Below, piece by piece: positions 17,439 to 26,020 of a stretch of 64,000 bases of DNA (positions are counted from its first letter, which is position 1; each line of letters begins with the position of its first letter). Position numbers and translations under genes: made by a program. Location: the NCBI RefSeq assembly GCF_001941865.1, contig NZ_CP016162.1, positions 868,001-932,000 of the forward strand. The letters run 5' to 3'. The notes under the pieces are model-generated. The model was not told where the DNA came from and made no database searches. It saw only the letters and a list, made by a program, of their open reading frames with translations. Origin of the DNA: Pseudomonas alcaliphila JAB1 (GTDB taxonomy: Bacteria > Pseudomonadota > Gammaproteobacteria > Pseudomonadales > Pseudomonadaceae).

Positions 17439-17490
17439 GGGCGATTCCTGCTGGCGTTATCGGGTAAGACCGTCCCTGTCGCGCGTCCCT

Positions 17491-17557
17491 GTAGGAGCCG
17501 GCTTGCCGGCGATCTGCGTGATCAGGAAGGACGCATCGCCCGCAAGCGGGCTCCTAC
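17491..17557. repeat. REP pair in the kinase/ABC-transporter intergenic region
   Basis: Inverted pair GTAGGAGCCGGCTTGCCGGC and GCCCGCAAGCGGGCTCCTAC. The whole gap 17439-17794 holds this pair, then about 110 bp without a recognisable feature, then the TACGTCA motif cluster and the binding-protein gene's ribosome site. Confidence 0.8.
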
Positions 17558-17675
17558 GGTGCGTTGAAATTGCAACTTCCATGCCCCGGCTCGGCGAGGC
17601 CTCTGCCGCGCGCGCGGGCTTCTGTCTGCCTGGTTTTTCTGCGCTGAGCTTGCACCAGGCTGGCGCAGGGCGCTG

Positions 17676-17714
17676 TACGTCAGATGACGTATGCCCTTAC
17701 GTCATGCTGCGTAT
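17676..17714 (+). promoter_or_regulatory. Cluster of TACGTCA motifs, putative regulator-binding site
   Basis: TACGTCA (17676) and its inverse TGACGTA (17685-17691) form a 7-bp inverted repeat with a 2-bp spacer. TACGTCAT recurs at 17698, exactly 22 bp from the first copy, and the inverse forms an 8-bp inverted repeat with it (ATGACGTA-TGCCCT-TACGTCAT). The last copy continues as TACGTCAT-GCTG-CGTAT, which matches a site upstream of fmdA. The cluster ends 80 bp before the ABC binding-protein start codon. Binding by the adjacent LuxR-type regulator is inferred. Confidence 0.65.
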
Positions 17715-17794
17715 ACCCCGCTCGGAGGGGCAAACGCATCCTAGCTGCGAAGCCGGCGTGGTTCGGCACGAATAACCAGCACAGGAGCACGACC

Positions 17795-19027
17795 ATGGAC
17801 TCTCAACCGATTCGACTTCTTCCGCGCCGGCTGGCGGTGGGGGCGGCAGCGCTCTCGCTGCTGGCCGCCAGCCTGTTCAGCCATGTGGCCAGCGCCGAGG
17901 TGAACACTACCGGCCTGGCGGTGACCGACAGCGAGGTCACGGTCGGCATTCTGCATTCGGCTACCGGCACCATGGCCATTTCCGAAACCGGTTCGATCCA
18001 GGCCGAGCGCCTGGCCATCGAGCAGATCAACGCCAGTGGCGGTGTGCTCGGCCGGCAGATCAAGGTCATTCAGGAAGATGGGGCTTCCGACTGGCCGACC
18101 TTCGCCGAGAAGGCGCGCAAGCTGCTGGTCGGCGACAAGGTCGCCACTGTGTTCGGCTGCTGGACCTCGGCCTCGCGCAAAGCCGTGCTGCCAGTGTTCG
18201 AGAAGGAAAACGGCCTGCTCTACTACCCGACCTTCTACGAGGGCCTGGAGCAGTCGAAGAACGTCATCTACACCGGCCAGGAAGCTACCCAGCAAATCCT
18301 CGCGGGGCTGGATTGGGTGGCCAAGGAGAAGGGCGCCAAGACTTTCTACCTGCTCGGCTCTGACTACATCTGGCCGCGCACCTCGATGAAGATCGCGCGC
18401 AAGCACATCGAAAACGTGCTCGGCGGCAAGGTCGTCGGCGAAGAGTACTACCCGCTGGGCAATACGCAGTTCGGCTCGCTGATCAACAAGATCAAGCTGC
18501 GCAAGCCTGACGTGGTCTTCGCTGCCGTGGTTGGTGGCTCCAACGTCGCCTTCTACAAGCAGATGAAAGCCGCCGGCGTCACCGCCGACAAGCAGACCCT
18601 GCTGACCCTGTCGGTCACCGAAGACGAGCTGCTGGGTATCGGCGGCGAGAACATGGCCGGCTTCTACGCCTCGATGAAGTACTTCCAGAGCCTGGACAAC
18701 CCGAACAACACCGCCTTCGTCGAAGCCTTCAAGGCCAAGTACGGCAAGGAGGCGGTGATCGGTGACGTGACCCAGGCCGCCTATCTCGGCCCGTGGCTGT
18801 GGAAAGCTGCGGTGGAGAAAGCCGGCAGCTTCGACATCGACAAGGTGGTCGCCGCTTCCCCGGGTATCGAGCTGGACACCGCGCCGGAAGGCTACGTCAA
18901 GGTGCACGACAACCATCACCTGTGGAGCAAGACCCGCATCGGTGAAGTGCAGAAAGACGGCCAGTTCAAGGTGGTGTTCGAGTCCGACCTGATCGAGCCG
19001 AACCCCTTCCCGGAAGGCTACCAGTAA
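17795..19027 (+). CDS. Urea/short-chain-amide ABC transporter substrate-binding protein (UrtA/FmdD-like)
   Basis: Periplasmic solute-binding protein of 410 residues, type I fold, of the UrtA/FmdD/LivK group. A signal peptide with an Arg pair precedes a hydrophobic core (LAVGAAALSLLAASLF) and an Ala-X-Ala site near VASAEV. The mature protein begins with VTVGILHSATGTMAISE and keeps VFGCWTSASRKAVLPVFE and GLLYYPTFYEGLEQS, which are typical of urea/amide binders. ATG 17795 has AGGAG eight bases upstream; the open frame extends 5' to 17684 only through the operator-like repeats. It heads a five-gene transporter operon. Whether urea, formamide or acetamide is the main ligand cannot be read from the sequence. 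Confidence 0.9.
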   Translation: MDSQPIRLLPRRLAVGAAALSLLAASLFSHVASAEVNTTGLAVTDSEVTVGILHSATGTMAISETGSIQAERLAIEQINASGGVLGRQIKVIQEDGASDWPTFAEKARKLLVGDKVATVFGCWTSASRKAVLPVFEKENGLLYYPTFYEGLEQSKNVIYTGQEATQQILAGLDWVAKEKGAKTFYLLGSDYIWPRTSMKIARKHIENVLGGKVVGEEYYPLGNTQFGSLINKIKLRKPDVVFAAVVGGSNVAFYKQMKAAGVTADKQTLLTLSVTEDELLGIGGENMAGFYASMKYFQSLDNPNNTAFVEAFKAKYGKEAVIGDVTQAAYLGPWLWKAAVEKAGSFDIDKVVAASPGIELDTAPEGYVKVHDNHHLWSKTRIGEVQKDGQFKVVFESDLIEPNPFPEGYQ

Positions 19028-19040
19028 CACTTCTCTCCCT

Positions 19041-19106
19041 GTAGGAGCCCGCTTGCGGGCGATCCATGGCGCCTCACGGGCCGATCGCCGGCAAGCCGGC
19101 TCCTAC
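19041..19106. repeat. REP pair between binding protein and first permease gene
   Basis: GTAGGAGCCCGCTTGCGGGC and the inverse GCCGGCAAGCCGGCTCCTAC. Its position after the first cistron may protect or attenuate the transcript, as known for REP elements in other bacteria; that is inference. Confidence 0.8.
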
Positions 19107-19139
19107 CGGCTTTTCTCTTTTCTTCTGGAGACCATCGAC

Positions 19140-20057
19140 ATGGAATGGCTATCGGAATTCGGCGCCATCGCAGCCATGCAGGGGTTCAACGGCTTGTCCG
19201 TGTTCTGCGTGCTGCTGCTGATGGCTCTGGGGCTGGCGATCATCTTCGGCCAGATGGGCGTGATCAACATGGCCCATGGCGAGTTTCTCACCATCGGCGC
19301 CTATACCACCTTCGTGGTGTCCTCGCTGACGTCCAGCTACGCACCGGCCTTCGGGCCTTACTACTTCTTCCTCGCGATCATCCTCTCGTTCTTCATCGCC
19401 GGCGCCATTGGCTGGCTGGTGGAGTGGGCGATGATCAGCAAGCTCTACCAGCGTCCGCTGGACACCCTACTGGCCACCTGGGGGCTGTCCCTGGTGATGC
19501 AGCAGGGCTTTCGCTCGATCTTCGGCGCGCGTGAAGTCAGCGCCACGCTGCCGGACTGGTTGATGGGATCCTGGAACCCCACCGAGGCCATCGATATTCC
19601 GCGCAACGGCCTGTTCGTCATGGGCCTGACCCTGCTGCTCACCGCGCTGCTGTTTCTGATGATCTACCGCTCGCGCTGGGGCCTGCAGGTGCGCGCCACC
19701 ATGCAGAACCGGGTGATGGCGCGCTCCGTGGGCATCAACACCAAGCGCGTCGACCGCATGACCTTCGCCCTCGGCTGTGGCGTCGCCGGCGTGGCGGGCG
19801 CGGCCTTCACCACCATCGGCTCGACCGGGCCGACCGCAGGCTCGCTGTACATCGTCGACACCTTCCTGGTGGTGGTGTTCGGCGGCGCTTCCAGCCTACT
19901 CGGCACCATCGCTTCGGCATTCAGCATCGCCCAGGCGCAATCGCTGCTGGAGTTCTTCACCAGTGGTTCGATGGCCAAGGTGTTCACCCTTTCCGCCGTG
20001 GTGCTGATCCTGATGCTGCGTCCGCAGGGGCTGTTCTCGGCCAAGGTGCGCAAATGA
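19140..20057 (+). CDS. ABC transporter permease (UrtB/FmdE-like)
   Basis: Inner-membrane permease of the LivH/UrtB type, 305 residues, with about eight hydrophobic helices (for example FCVLLLMALGLAIIFGQMGV and FVMGLTLLLTALLFLMIY). The signatures GVINMAHGEFLTIGAYT near the N terminus and GVAGVAGAAFTTIGSTGPTA are typical. It lacks the long N-terminal extension of cyanobacterial UrtB. ATG 19140 follows TCTGGAG; the upstream frame runs through the REP pair. It pairs with the LivM-type permease encoded next. Confidence 0.92.
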   Translation: MEWLSEFGAIAAMQGFNGLSVFCVLLLMALGLAIIFGQMGVINMAHGEFLTIGAYTTFVVSSLTSSYAPAFGPYYFFLAIILSFFIAGAIGWLVEWAMISKLYQRPLDTLLATWGLSLVMQQGFRSIFGAREVSATLPDWLMGSWNPTEAIDIPRNGLFVMGLTLLLTALLFLMIYRSRWGLQVRATMQNRVMARSVGINTKRVDRMTFALGCGVAGVAGAAFTTIGSTGPTAGSLYIVDTFLVVVFGGASSLLGTIASAFSIAQAQSLLEFFTSGSMAKVFTLSAVVLILMLRPQGLFSAKVRK

Positions 20058-20096
20058 AAAGTCACGTACCGCTCCGGCAAGGGGCGCAGGTGATTC

Positions 20097-20155
20097 GTAG
20101 GAGCCCGCTTGCGGGCGATGATCAAGCGAAAGATCGCCCGCAAGCGGGCTCCTAC
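20097..20155. repeat. REP pair between the two permease genes
   Basis: Inverted pair GTAGGAGCCCGCTTGCGGGC and GCCCGCAAGCGGGCTCCTAC, ending just before the ribosome site of the second permease gene. Confidence 0.8.
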
Positions 20156-20175
20156 AGTGAATTGAGGAGGCGGAC

Positions 20176-21345
20176 ATGAACAATACACTCGACAAACTGC
20201 TCGGCGGCAAGCAAGGCGCCATCGGCCTGGCGCTGCTCGCCGCGCTGATTCTGGTGGTGTTCCCGCTGGCGCTGGATGCCTTCCGCCTGAACATGGTGGG
20301 CAAGTACCTGACCTACGCCTTCGTCGCCGTTGGCCTGGTGCTGTGCTGGGGCTATGGCGGCATCCTGAGCCTGGGCCAGGGCATCTTCTTTGGCCTGGGC
20401 GGCTACTGCATGGCGATGTTCCTCAAACTCGAGGCATCCGACCCGGAGAGCACCAAGATCCAGTCCACCCCCGGCATCCCGGACTTCATGGACTGGAACC
20501 AGATCACCGAACTGCCGCTGTTCTGGGAGCCCTTCCACAGCCTGAGCTTCACCCTGATCGCCGTGATAGTGGTGCCGGTGTTGCTGGCCCTGGTGATCGG
20601 TATTGCGATGTTCAAGCGCCGCGTCGGTGACGTGTATTTCTCCATCGTCACCCAGGCCATCGCGCTGATCCTCACCGTGCTGATCATCGGCCAGCAGGGT
20701 TTGACCGGCGGGGTCAACGGCATCACCGACCTGCGCACGCTCAAGGGCTGGGACATCCGCAGCGACGAGGCCAAGCTGATTCTCTACTTCATCAGTGCGG
20801 CGCTGCTGATCGGCTGCATTCTCATCGCCCGTTTCATCATCGCCTCCAAGCTCGGTCGCCTGCTGTTGGCGATGCGCGACAAGGAAGAGCGGGTGCGCTT
20901 CTCCGGCTACGACGTGGCCAGCTTCAAGATCTTCGTGTTCTGCGTCGGCGCGGCGTTCGCTGGCATCGGCGGTGCGATGTTCACCCTGCAGGTGGGTTTC
21001 ATGTCACCGAGCTTCGTCGGCATCGTGCCGTCGATCGAGATGGTCATCTTCGCTGCCGTCGGCGGGCGTCTGTCGCTGCTCGGCGCGGTGTACGGCGCGC
21101 TGCTGGTCAACTTCGGCAAGACCTACTTCTCCGAAAGCTTTCCCGAGCTGTGGCTGTACCTGATGGGTGGCCTGTTCATCGTCGTGGTCATGTACTTCCC
21201 CAATGGCCTGGCCGGCCTGTGGGACAGCCACGGCAAGCGTTGGCTAGCCCGCTTGCGGCGCAAACCGCAGGTGGCCGCTGCGCCAAAGCCTGTTGCCGTT
21301 GCCACCAGCAAGCGTCCAACCCCTGAACTGGAGACCACGCCATGA
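20176..21345 (+). CDS. ABC transporter permease (UrtC/FmdF-like)
   Basis: LivM/UrtC-type inner-membrane permease of 389 residues. Hydrophobic helices start at about residue 15 (IGLALLAALILVVFPLAL). The marks LCWGYGGILSLGQGIFFGLG and RDKEERVRFSGYDVASFKIF are typical of the family, and a polar Ala/Lys/Pro-rich tail follows the last helix. ATG 20176 has a strong GAGGAGG upstream. The 3' end overlaps the next gene by four bases (ATGA), so the ATPase is probably translationally coupled. Confidence 0.93.
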   Translation: MNNTLDKLLGGKQGAIGLALLAALILVVFPLALDAFRLNMVGKYLTYAFVAVGLVLCWGYGGILSLGQGIFFGLGGYCMAMFLKLEASDPESTKIQSTPGIPDFMDWNQITELPLFWEPFHSLSFTLIAVIVVPVLLALVIGIAMFKRRVGDVYFSIVTQAIALILTVLIIGQQGLTGGVNGITDLRTLKGWDIRSDEAKLILYFISAALLIGCILIARFIIASKLGRLLLAMRDKEERVRFSGYDVASFKIFVFCVGAAFAGIGGAMFTLQVGFMSPSFVGIVPSIEMVIFAAVGGRLSLLGAVYGALLVNFGKTYFSESFPELWLYLMGGLFIVVVMYFPNGLAGLWDSHGKRWLARLRRKPQVAAAPKPVAVATSKRPTPELETTP

Positions 21346-22103
21346 GCAGCCCTGCAGGCTTTCAGGCCGCCAAGCCGGTACTGGCCATCGAAGGGCTGAC
21401 CGTGTCCTTTGATGGTTTCAAGGCAGTCAACGACCTCAACCTCTACGTCGACCGCAACGAGGTACATGTGGTGATCGGCCCCAACGGCGCCGGCAAGACC
21501 ACGGTGCTCGACCTGATCTGCGGCAAGACCCGCGCCACCGCCGGCAGCATCGATTTCGATGGTCTTGAACTGACCAAAATGCGTGAGTTCGACATCGTTC
21601 GCGCTGGCGTCGGGCGCAAGTTCCAGACCCCCTCGATCTACGAAAACCTGACGGTGTTCGAGAACCTGGAAATGTCCTACCCGGCCGGGCGCAAGGTGTT
21701 CGGCGCGCTGTTCTTCAAGCGCACGCAAGAGGTGATCGAGCGGGTCGAACAGGTGGCGCAGGAAATCATGCTCGGTGATCACCTGCACCGTCAGGCCGAC
21801 CTGCTCTCGCACGGGCAGAAACAGTGGCTGGAGATCGGCATGTTGCTGATGCAGGACCCGCAGTTATTGATGCTCGACGAGCCCGTGGCCGGCATGAGTG
21901 TCAGCGAGCGAGTGGCCACGGCCGATCTGCTCAATCGCATTAGCCAGGGCCGTTCGGTGCTGGTCATCGAGCACGACATGGAGTTCGTCAAGAGCATCGC
22001 CCACCGCGTCACCGTACTGCACCAGGGCAAGGTGCTGGCCGAGGGCAGCATGGAGGCGGTGCAGAGCAACCCCAAGGTCATCGAGGTGTATCTGGGGCAT
22101 TGA
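21342..22103 (+). CDS. ABC transporter ATP-binding protein (UrtD-like)
   Basis: Cytoplasmic ATPase of the LivG/UrtD class, 253 residues. It shows Walker A (GPNGAGKTT), the Q-loop region GRKFQTPSIYENLTVFENLE, a signature of the unusual urea-type form LLSHGQKQWLEIGM, Walker B (LLMLDEP) and the H-loop VIEHDMEFV. It overlaps the upstream permease gene by four bases. With the UrtE-like ATPase it should drive the two-permease transporter. Confidence 0.94.
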   Translation: MSSPAGFQAAKPVLAIEGLTVSFDGFKAVNDLNLYVDRNEVHVVIGPNGAGKTTVLDLICGKTRATAGSIDFDGLELTKMREFDIVRAGVGRKFQTPSIYENLTVFENLEMSYPAGRKVFGALFFKRTQEVIERVEQVAQEIMLGDHLHRQADLLSHGQKQWLEIGMLLMQDPQLLMLDEPVAGMSVSERVATADLLNRISQGRSVLVIEHDMEFVKSIAHRVTVLHQGKVLAEGSMEAVQSNPKVIEVYLGH

Positions 22104-22107
22104 CAGC

Positions 22108-22197
22108 TCCCCTCTCCCTCCGGGAGAGGGGCCGGGGGTGAGGGTGATTCGAGTCGCACATCCCTCACCCTAACCCTCTCCCAAGGGGAGAGGGGAC
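22108..22197. repeat. CCCCTCTCCC / GGGGAGAGGGG intergenic repeat
   Basis: Long imperfect inverted repeat between the two ATPase genes: CCCCTCTCCCTCCGGGAGAG and GGCCGGGGGTGAGGGTG on the left, then CCCTCACCCTAACCCTCTCCC with GGGGAGAGGGG on the right. This family is separate from the REP elements and could form a large mRNA hairpin inside the operon. Confidence 0.7.
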
Positions 22198-22251
22198 GGA
22201 TTGCATGGCGCCCGGCTCATGGCTGGGGGTCTTCTGAAAGGAGTATCGGTA

Positions 22252-22941
22252 ATGTTCCAGATCAACAACCTCGCTTCCGGCTACGGCCAGAGCCAGATCC
22301 TCCACGAGCTCAACCTCGATGTGGCGAAGAAGGAAATCGTCGCGGTGATGGGCCGCAACGGCATGGGCAAGACCACGCTGTTCAAGAGCCTGATGGGCAT
22401 CCTGCCGCAGTGGGGCGGGCAGATTCGCGTGGACGGCAAGGACGTGTCGAAACTGGAAACCCATCAGCGGGTGGAAAGCGGCATCGCCTACGTGCCGCAG
22501 GGACGGATGATCTTTCCCAGCATGACCGTGCTGGAAAACATCCAGACCGGCCTGCCGGCTTCGGCCGGTGGCAAGGTGCCGGACGATCTCTATGCGTTGT
22601 TTCCGGTGCTGCTCGAGATGCGCCACCGCAAGGGCGGCAATCTCTCCGGTGGCCAGCAGCAACAGCTGGCCATCGCCCGCGCGCTGGCCACCAACCCCAA
22701 GGTGCTGCTGCTCGATGAGCCGACCGAGGGCATCCAGCCGTCGATCATCAAGGACATCGCCCGCAGCCTGAAGGAGATCCGCAACATGCGCGACCTGACC
22801 ATCGTCGTCTCCGAGCAGGTGCTGTCGTTCACCATGGAAATCGCCGACCGCTTCCTGGTCATCGAGAAGGGCAAGTTCGTGGTCGAGGAAAGCCGCGACA
22901 AGGTCGACGAGGCGAGCATCAGCCGTTATCTGTCGGTGTGA
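22252..22941 (+). CDS. ABC transporter ATP-binding protein (UrtE-like)
   Basis: LivF/UrtE-class ATPase of 229 residues with Walker A GRNGMGKTT, Q-loop YVPQGRMIFPSMTVLENIQ, signature NLSGGQQQQLAIARAL, Walker B LLLDEPTEGI and an SEQ in the H-loop position, as is usual for UrtE. ATG 22252 follows AAAGGAG. The gap from the UrtD-like gene is filled with a hairpin repeat, but the five genes run in one direction and most likely form one transcript. Confidence 0.94.
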   Translation: MFQINNLASGYGQSQILHELNLDVAKKEIVAVMGRNGMGKTTLFKSLMGILPQWGGQIRVDGKDVSKLETHQRVESGIAYVPQGRMIFPSMTVLENIQTGLPASAGGKVPDDLYALFPVLLEMRHRKGGNLSGGQQQQLAIARALATNPKVLLLDEPTEGIQPSIIKDIARSLKEIRNMRDLTIVVSEQVLSFTMEIADRFLVIEKGKFVVEESRDKVDEASISRYLSV

Positions 22942-22949
22942 CGCAATCT

Positions 22950-23012
22950 GTAGGAGCCCGCTTGCGGGCGATGCTGTCGCTTGCAATCAATCGCCGGCAA
23001 GCCGGCTCCTAC
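22950..23012. repeat. REP pair downstream of the ABC operon
   Basis: GTAGGAGCCCGCTTGCGGGC and the inverse GCCGGCAAGCCGGCTCCTAC, between the last transporter gene and the fmdA promoter region. Confidence 0.8.
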
Positions 23013-23117
23013 AGGTACAAATTCCCGCTTTACGGCCGCTGTGTTCTCCATGCAGCGGCCGCTTTTTCGCGCCTGCGAAAAATGCCTGCAGGCCGCATGA
23101 GCCCTGCAATGCGGGCA

Positions 23118-23134
23118 TACGTCATCCAACGTAT
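23118..23134 (+). promoter_or_regulatory. TACGTCAT-N4-CGTAT motif upstream of fmdA
   Basis: TACGTCATCCAACGTAT is a 17-bp match, outside the four spacer bases, to the site upstream of the ABC binding-protein gene. Its outer bases also form ATACGT-CATCCA-ACGTAT, a perfect 6-bp inverted repeat. It ends 83 bp before the fmdA start codon, nearly the same distance as at the other promoter. This suggests joint activation of uptake and hydrolysis genes. Confidence 0.62.
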
Positions 23135-23217
23135 TGGCCGATTTCCCCGCGCGTTCGAGACTGGCTCCGTACCCCGGCACAGGCCGGCATTCCTCCCAGG
23201 TCTTATGGAGCTCAGTC

Positions 23218-24447
23218 ATGACCGATACCCTGATCAAGGTCGACCTCAACCAGGCTGCTACCGATAACGAACAGGTGCACAACCGCTGGCACCCGGACAT
23301 TCCCATGGCCTGTTGGGTCAATCCGGGCGATGACTTCATCCTCGAGACCTACGACTGGACCGGCGGTGCGATCAAGAACAATGACGACGCCAGCGATGTG
23401 CGCGACGTCGACCTGTCCACCGTGCATTACCTGTCCGGCCCGGTAGGCGTGAAAGGCGCTCAGCCAGGCGACCTGCTGATCGTCGAGCTGCTCGATATCG
23501 GCGCCAAGCAGGACATGCTCTGGGGCTTCAACGGCTTCTTCTCGAAGAACAACGGCGGCGGCTTTCTCACCGACCACTTCCCCTCGGCGCAGAAGTCGAT
23601 CTGGGACTTCGAAGGCATGTTCACCAAGAGCCGGCACATTCCCGGCGTGCGTTTCGCCGGCCTGATCCACCCGGGGCTGATAGGCTGCCTGCCAGATCAC
23701 AAGATGCTCGCCGACTGGAACAAGCGCGAGCAGGCGCTGATCGATACCAACCCGACCCGCGTACCACCGCTGGCCAATCCCCCGTTCGCCAGCACCGCGC
23801 ACATGGGCAAGATGAAGGGCGAGGCGCGCGACCTGGCGGCCGCCACCGGCGCGCGCACCGTGCCGCCGCGTGAGCATGGCGGCAACTGCGACATCAAGGA
23901 TCTGTCGCGAGGTTCGAAGATCTTCTTCCCGGTCTATGTCGATGGCGCTGGCCTGTCGGTGGGCGATCTGCACTTCAGTCAGGGCGATGGCGAGATCACC
24001 TTCTGCGGCGCCATCGAGATGGCCGGCTGGGTGCACATGAAGGTCGAGCTGATCAAGGGCGGCATGGCCAAGTACGGCATCAAGAACCCGATCTTCAAGC
24101 CCAGCCCGATCGTGCCCACCTACAACAACTACCTGATCTTCGAAGGCATCTCGGTGGACGACGACGGCAAGCAGCACTACCTGGACGTCAACCTGGCCTA
24201 CAAGCAGGCCTGTCTCAACGCCATCAACTACCTGACCAAGTTCGGCTACTCGCCGGCTCAGGGCTACTCGCTGCTCGGCTCGGCGCCGGTGCAGGGGCAT
24301 ATCAGCGGCGTGGTCGACATCCCCAACGCCTGCGCCACGCTGTGGCTGCCGACCGATATCTTCGAGTTCGACATCAACCCCAACGCCAGCGGTCCGACCA
24401 AGTTCCTCGACGGCAGCATCGACCTGCCCATCGCCTACGACAAGTGA
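23218..24447 (+). CDS. fmdA: Formamidase FmdA
   Basis: Acetamidase/formamidase-family enzyme of 409 residues, hydrolysing formamide to formate and ammonia in the cytosol; the length equals the family norm. Readable family blocks include HNRWHPDIPMACWVNPGDDF, HYLSGPVGVKGAQPGDLLIV, GGNCDIKDLSRGSKIFFPVY and HFSQGDGEITFCGAIEM. ATG 23218 has GGAG upstream. The frame is open further 5', but that part is not conserved and crosses the putative operator. fmdB follows after 96 bp. The pairing with a urea/amide-type ABC transporter matches the Methylophilus fmd arrangement. Confidence 0.95.
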   Translation: MTDTLIKVDLNQAATDNEQVHNRWHPDIPMACWVNPGDDFILETYDWTGGAIKNNDDASDVRDVDLSTVHYLSGPVGVKGAQPGDLLIVELLDIGAKQDMLWGFNGFFSKNNGGGFLTDHFPSAQKSIWDFEGMFTKSRHIPGVRFAGLIHPGLIGCLPDHKMLADWNKREQALIDTNPTRVPPLANPPFASTAHMGKMKGEARDLAAATGARTVPPREHGGNCDIKDLSRGSKIFFPVYVDGAGLSVGDLHFSQGDGEITFCGAIEMAGWVHMKVELIKGGMAKYGIKNPIFKPSPIVPTYNNYLIFEGISVDDDGKQHYLDVNLAYKQACLNAINYLTKFGYSPAQGYSLLGSAPVQGHISGVVDIPNACATLWLPTDIFEFDINPNASGPTKFLDGSIDLPIAYDK

Positions 24448-24458
24448 GCGTACCCGCC

Positions 24459-24507
24459 TGTGGGAGGGGCTTCAGCCGCGACAATCGCCGCTAAAGCGCC
24501 TCCCACA
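24459..24507. repeat. REP-like inverted repeat between fmdA and fmdB
   Basis: TGTGGGAGGGGCTTCAGCCGCG paired with the inverse GCGCCTCCCACA around a short AT-richer spacer; another class of intergenic hairpin, also seen in part at bases 1-17. Confidence 0.65.
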
Positions 24508-24543
24508 ATGCGCCGTCGTCCTATCTTTTGCGAGGAACCAGCC

Positions 24544-24891
24544 ATGCCCATCTACGAATACGACTGCCCGAGCTGTGGCGACTTCACCGTGCTGCGGCCG
24601 ATGGCCGAGCGCGACGCCGCCTGCGCCTGCCCATACTGCGACACGCCGAGCGCGCGGGTGATTCTCAGCGCGCCGGGCCTGACCAGCATGGCCGGCAGCC
24701 AGCGCCGCGCCCATGAAACCAACGAGCGCAGCGCCCATGCGCCGCAAAGCCTCGAAGAGTACAAGGCCAACCGCAAGCACCCGGCCGGCTGCAGTTGCTG
24801 CGGCCCGAGCAAACCGGTCGAGCGCACCAAGACCAACCCCCACGGCCTCAAGGCCAGCCCATCGGCGCGGCCATGGATGATCAGCCACTGA
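24544..24891 (+). CDS. fmdB: FmdB zinc-ribbon protein
   Basis: Small 115-residue protein of the FmdB/CxxC putative regulatory family. The N-terminal zinc ribbon reads MPIYEYDCPSCG (Cys8, Cys11), with the second knuckle CACPYC at about 27-32. The middle is polar, and a further Cys cluster HPAGCSCCGP lies near residue 83. The start codon is the first ATG giving the canonical MPIYEYDC, and GAGGAACC lies upstream. In Methylophilus fmdB was proposed to regulate the formamidase regulon; that role is unproven here. Confidence 0.92.
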   Translation: MPIYEYDCPSCGDFTVLRPMAERDAACACPYCDTPSARVILSAPGLTSMAGSQRRAHETNERSAHAPQSLEEYKANRKHPAGCSCCGPSKPVERTKTNPHGLKASPSARPWMISH

Positions 24892-24915
24892 CGTTTTTGG
24901 ACGTGCCCTGAATTT

Positions 24916-24939
24916 GTAGGAGCCCGCTTGCGGGCGATC
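24916..24939. repeat. Single REP element upstream of amiE
   Basis: One unpaired copy, GTAGGAGCCCGCTTGCGGGC followed by GATC, ending about 32 bp before the amiE start codon. Confidence 0.7.
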
Positions 24940-24971
24940 CATTGCCACCGGGATTAACCAGGAGACTCTTC

Positions 24972-26015
24972 ATGCGCCACGGCGATATTTCCAGCAGCCC
25001 TGATACCGTCGGCGTTGCCGTCGTCAATTACAAGATGCCGCGCCTGCATACCAAGGCCGAAGTGCTCGATAACGCGCGCCAGATCGCCGAGATGATCAAG
25101 GGCATGAAGCTCGGCCTGCCGGGCATGGACCTGGTGGTGTTCCCCGAATACAGCACCATGGGCATCATGTACGACAAGGACGAGATGATGGCCACCGCCG
25201 CGACCATCCCCGGCGAGGAAACGGCGATCTTCTCCGCCGCCTGCCGCGAGGCCAAGACCTGGGGCATCTTCTCGCTCACCGGTGAGCGCCATGAAGAGCA
25301 CCCGCACAAGGCACCGTACAACACGCTCATCCTGATCAACGATCAGGGCGAAATCGTCCAGCGCTACCGCAAATGCATTCCCTGGTGCCCCATCGAGGGC
25401 TGGTATCCGGGTGACCGCACCTACGTCTCCGAAGGCCCCAAGGGCATGAAGATCAGCCTGATCATCTGCGACGACGGCAACTACCCGGAAATCTGGCGCG
25501 ACTGCGCGATGAAAGGCGCCGAGCTGATCGTGCGCTGCCAGGGCTACATGTACCCGGCCAAGGAACAGCAGGTGCTGATGGCCAAGACCATGGCCTGGGC
25601 CAACAACTGCTACGTGGCGGTGGCCAACGCCACCGGCTTCGACGGCGTGTACAGCTACTTCGGCCACTCCGTGCTGATCGGCTTCGATGGTCGCACCCTG
25701 GGCGAATGCGGTGAGGAGGAGATGGGCATCCAGTACGCCCAGCTGTCGGTGTCGCAGATCCGCGACGCGCGCGCCAACGACCAGTCGCAGAACCACCTGT
25801 TCAAGCTGCTCCATCGCGGTTACACCGGCGTCTATAACTCCGGTGATGGAGACAAGGGCGTGGCGGATTGCCCGTTCGAGTTCTACCGCACCTGGGTGCT
25901 GGACGCGCAGAAGGCCCAGGAGGACGTGGAGAAGCTGACCCGCTCGACCATCGGCGTGGCCGACTGTCCGGTGGGTGAGTTACCGCATCCGGGCAAGGAA
26001 CGCGTTGCTGGATAG
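24972..26015 (+). CDS. amiE: Aliphatic amidase AmiE
   Basis: Nitrilase-superfamily amidase of 347 residues that hydrolyses short aliphatic amides such as acetamide to the acid and ammonia. The catalytic Glu59 (VVFPEYS), Lys134 ([11 protein letters not shown]), Glu142 (IEGWYPG) and Cys166 ([11 protein letters not shown]) stand at the same residue numbers as in P. aeruginosa AmiE, and the N terminus MRHGDISSS is the same. ATG 24972 has CAGGAG upstream. It follows fmdB and precedes amiB. The amiC/amiR regulators and the amiS channel of P. aeruginosa are absent here; the kinase-regulator pair and ABC transporter upstream may replace them. Confidence 0.97.
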   Translation: MRHGDISSSPDTVGVAVVNYKMPRLHTKAEVLDNARQIAEMIKGMKLGLPGMDLVVFPEYSTMGIMYDKDEMMATAATIPGEETAIFSAACREAKTWGIFSLTGERHEEHPHKAPYNTLILINDQGEIVQRYRKCIPWCPIEGWYPGDRTYVSEGPKGMKISLIICDDGNYPEIWRDCAMKGAELIVRCQGYMYPAKEQQVLMAKTMAWANNCYVAVANATGFDGVYSYFGHSVLIGFDGRTLGECGEEEMGIQYAQLSVSQIRDARANDQSQNHLFKLLHRGYTGVYNSGDGDKGVADCPFEFYRTWVLDAQKAQEDVEKLTRSTIGVADCPVGELPHPGKERVAG

Positions 26016-26020
26016 GACTT

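Noticed and set aside
17641..17690. Sigma-54 promoter (TGGCGC near 17661) for the ABC operon
   Set aside because: The -12 GC element is not at the required distance, so the match fails.
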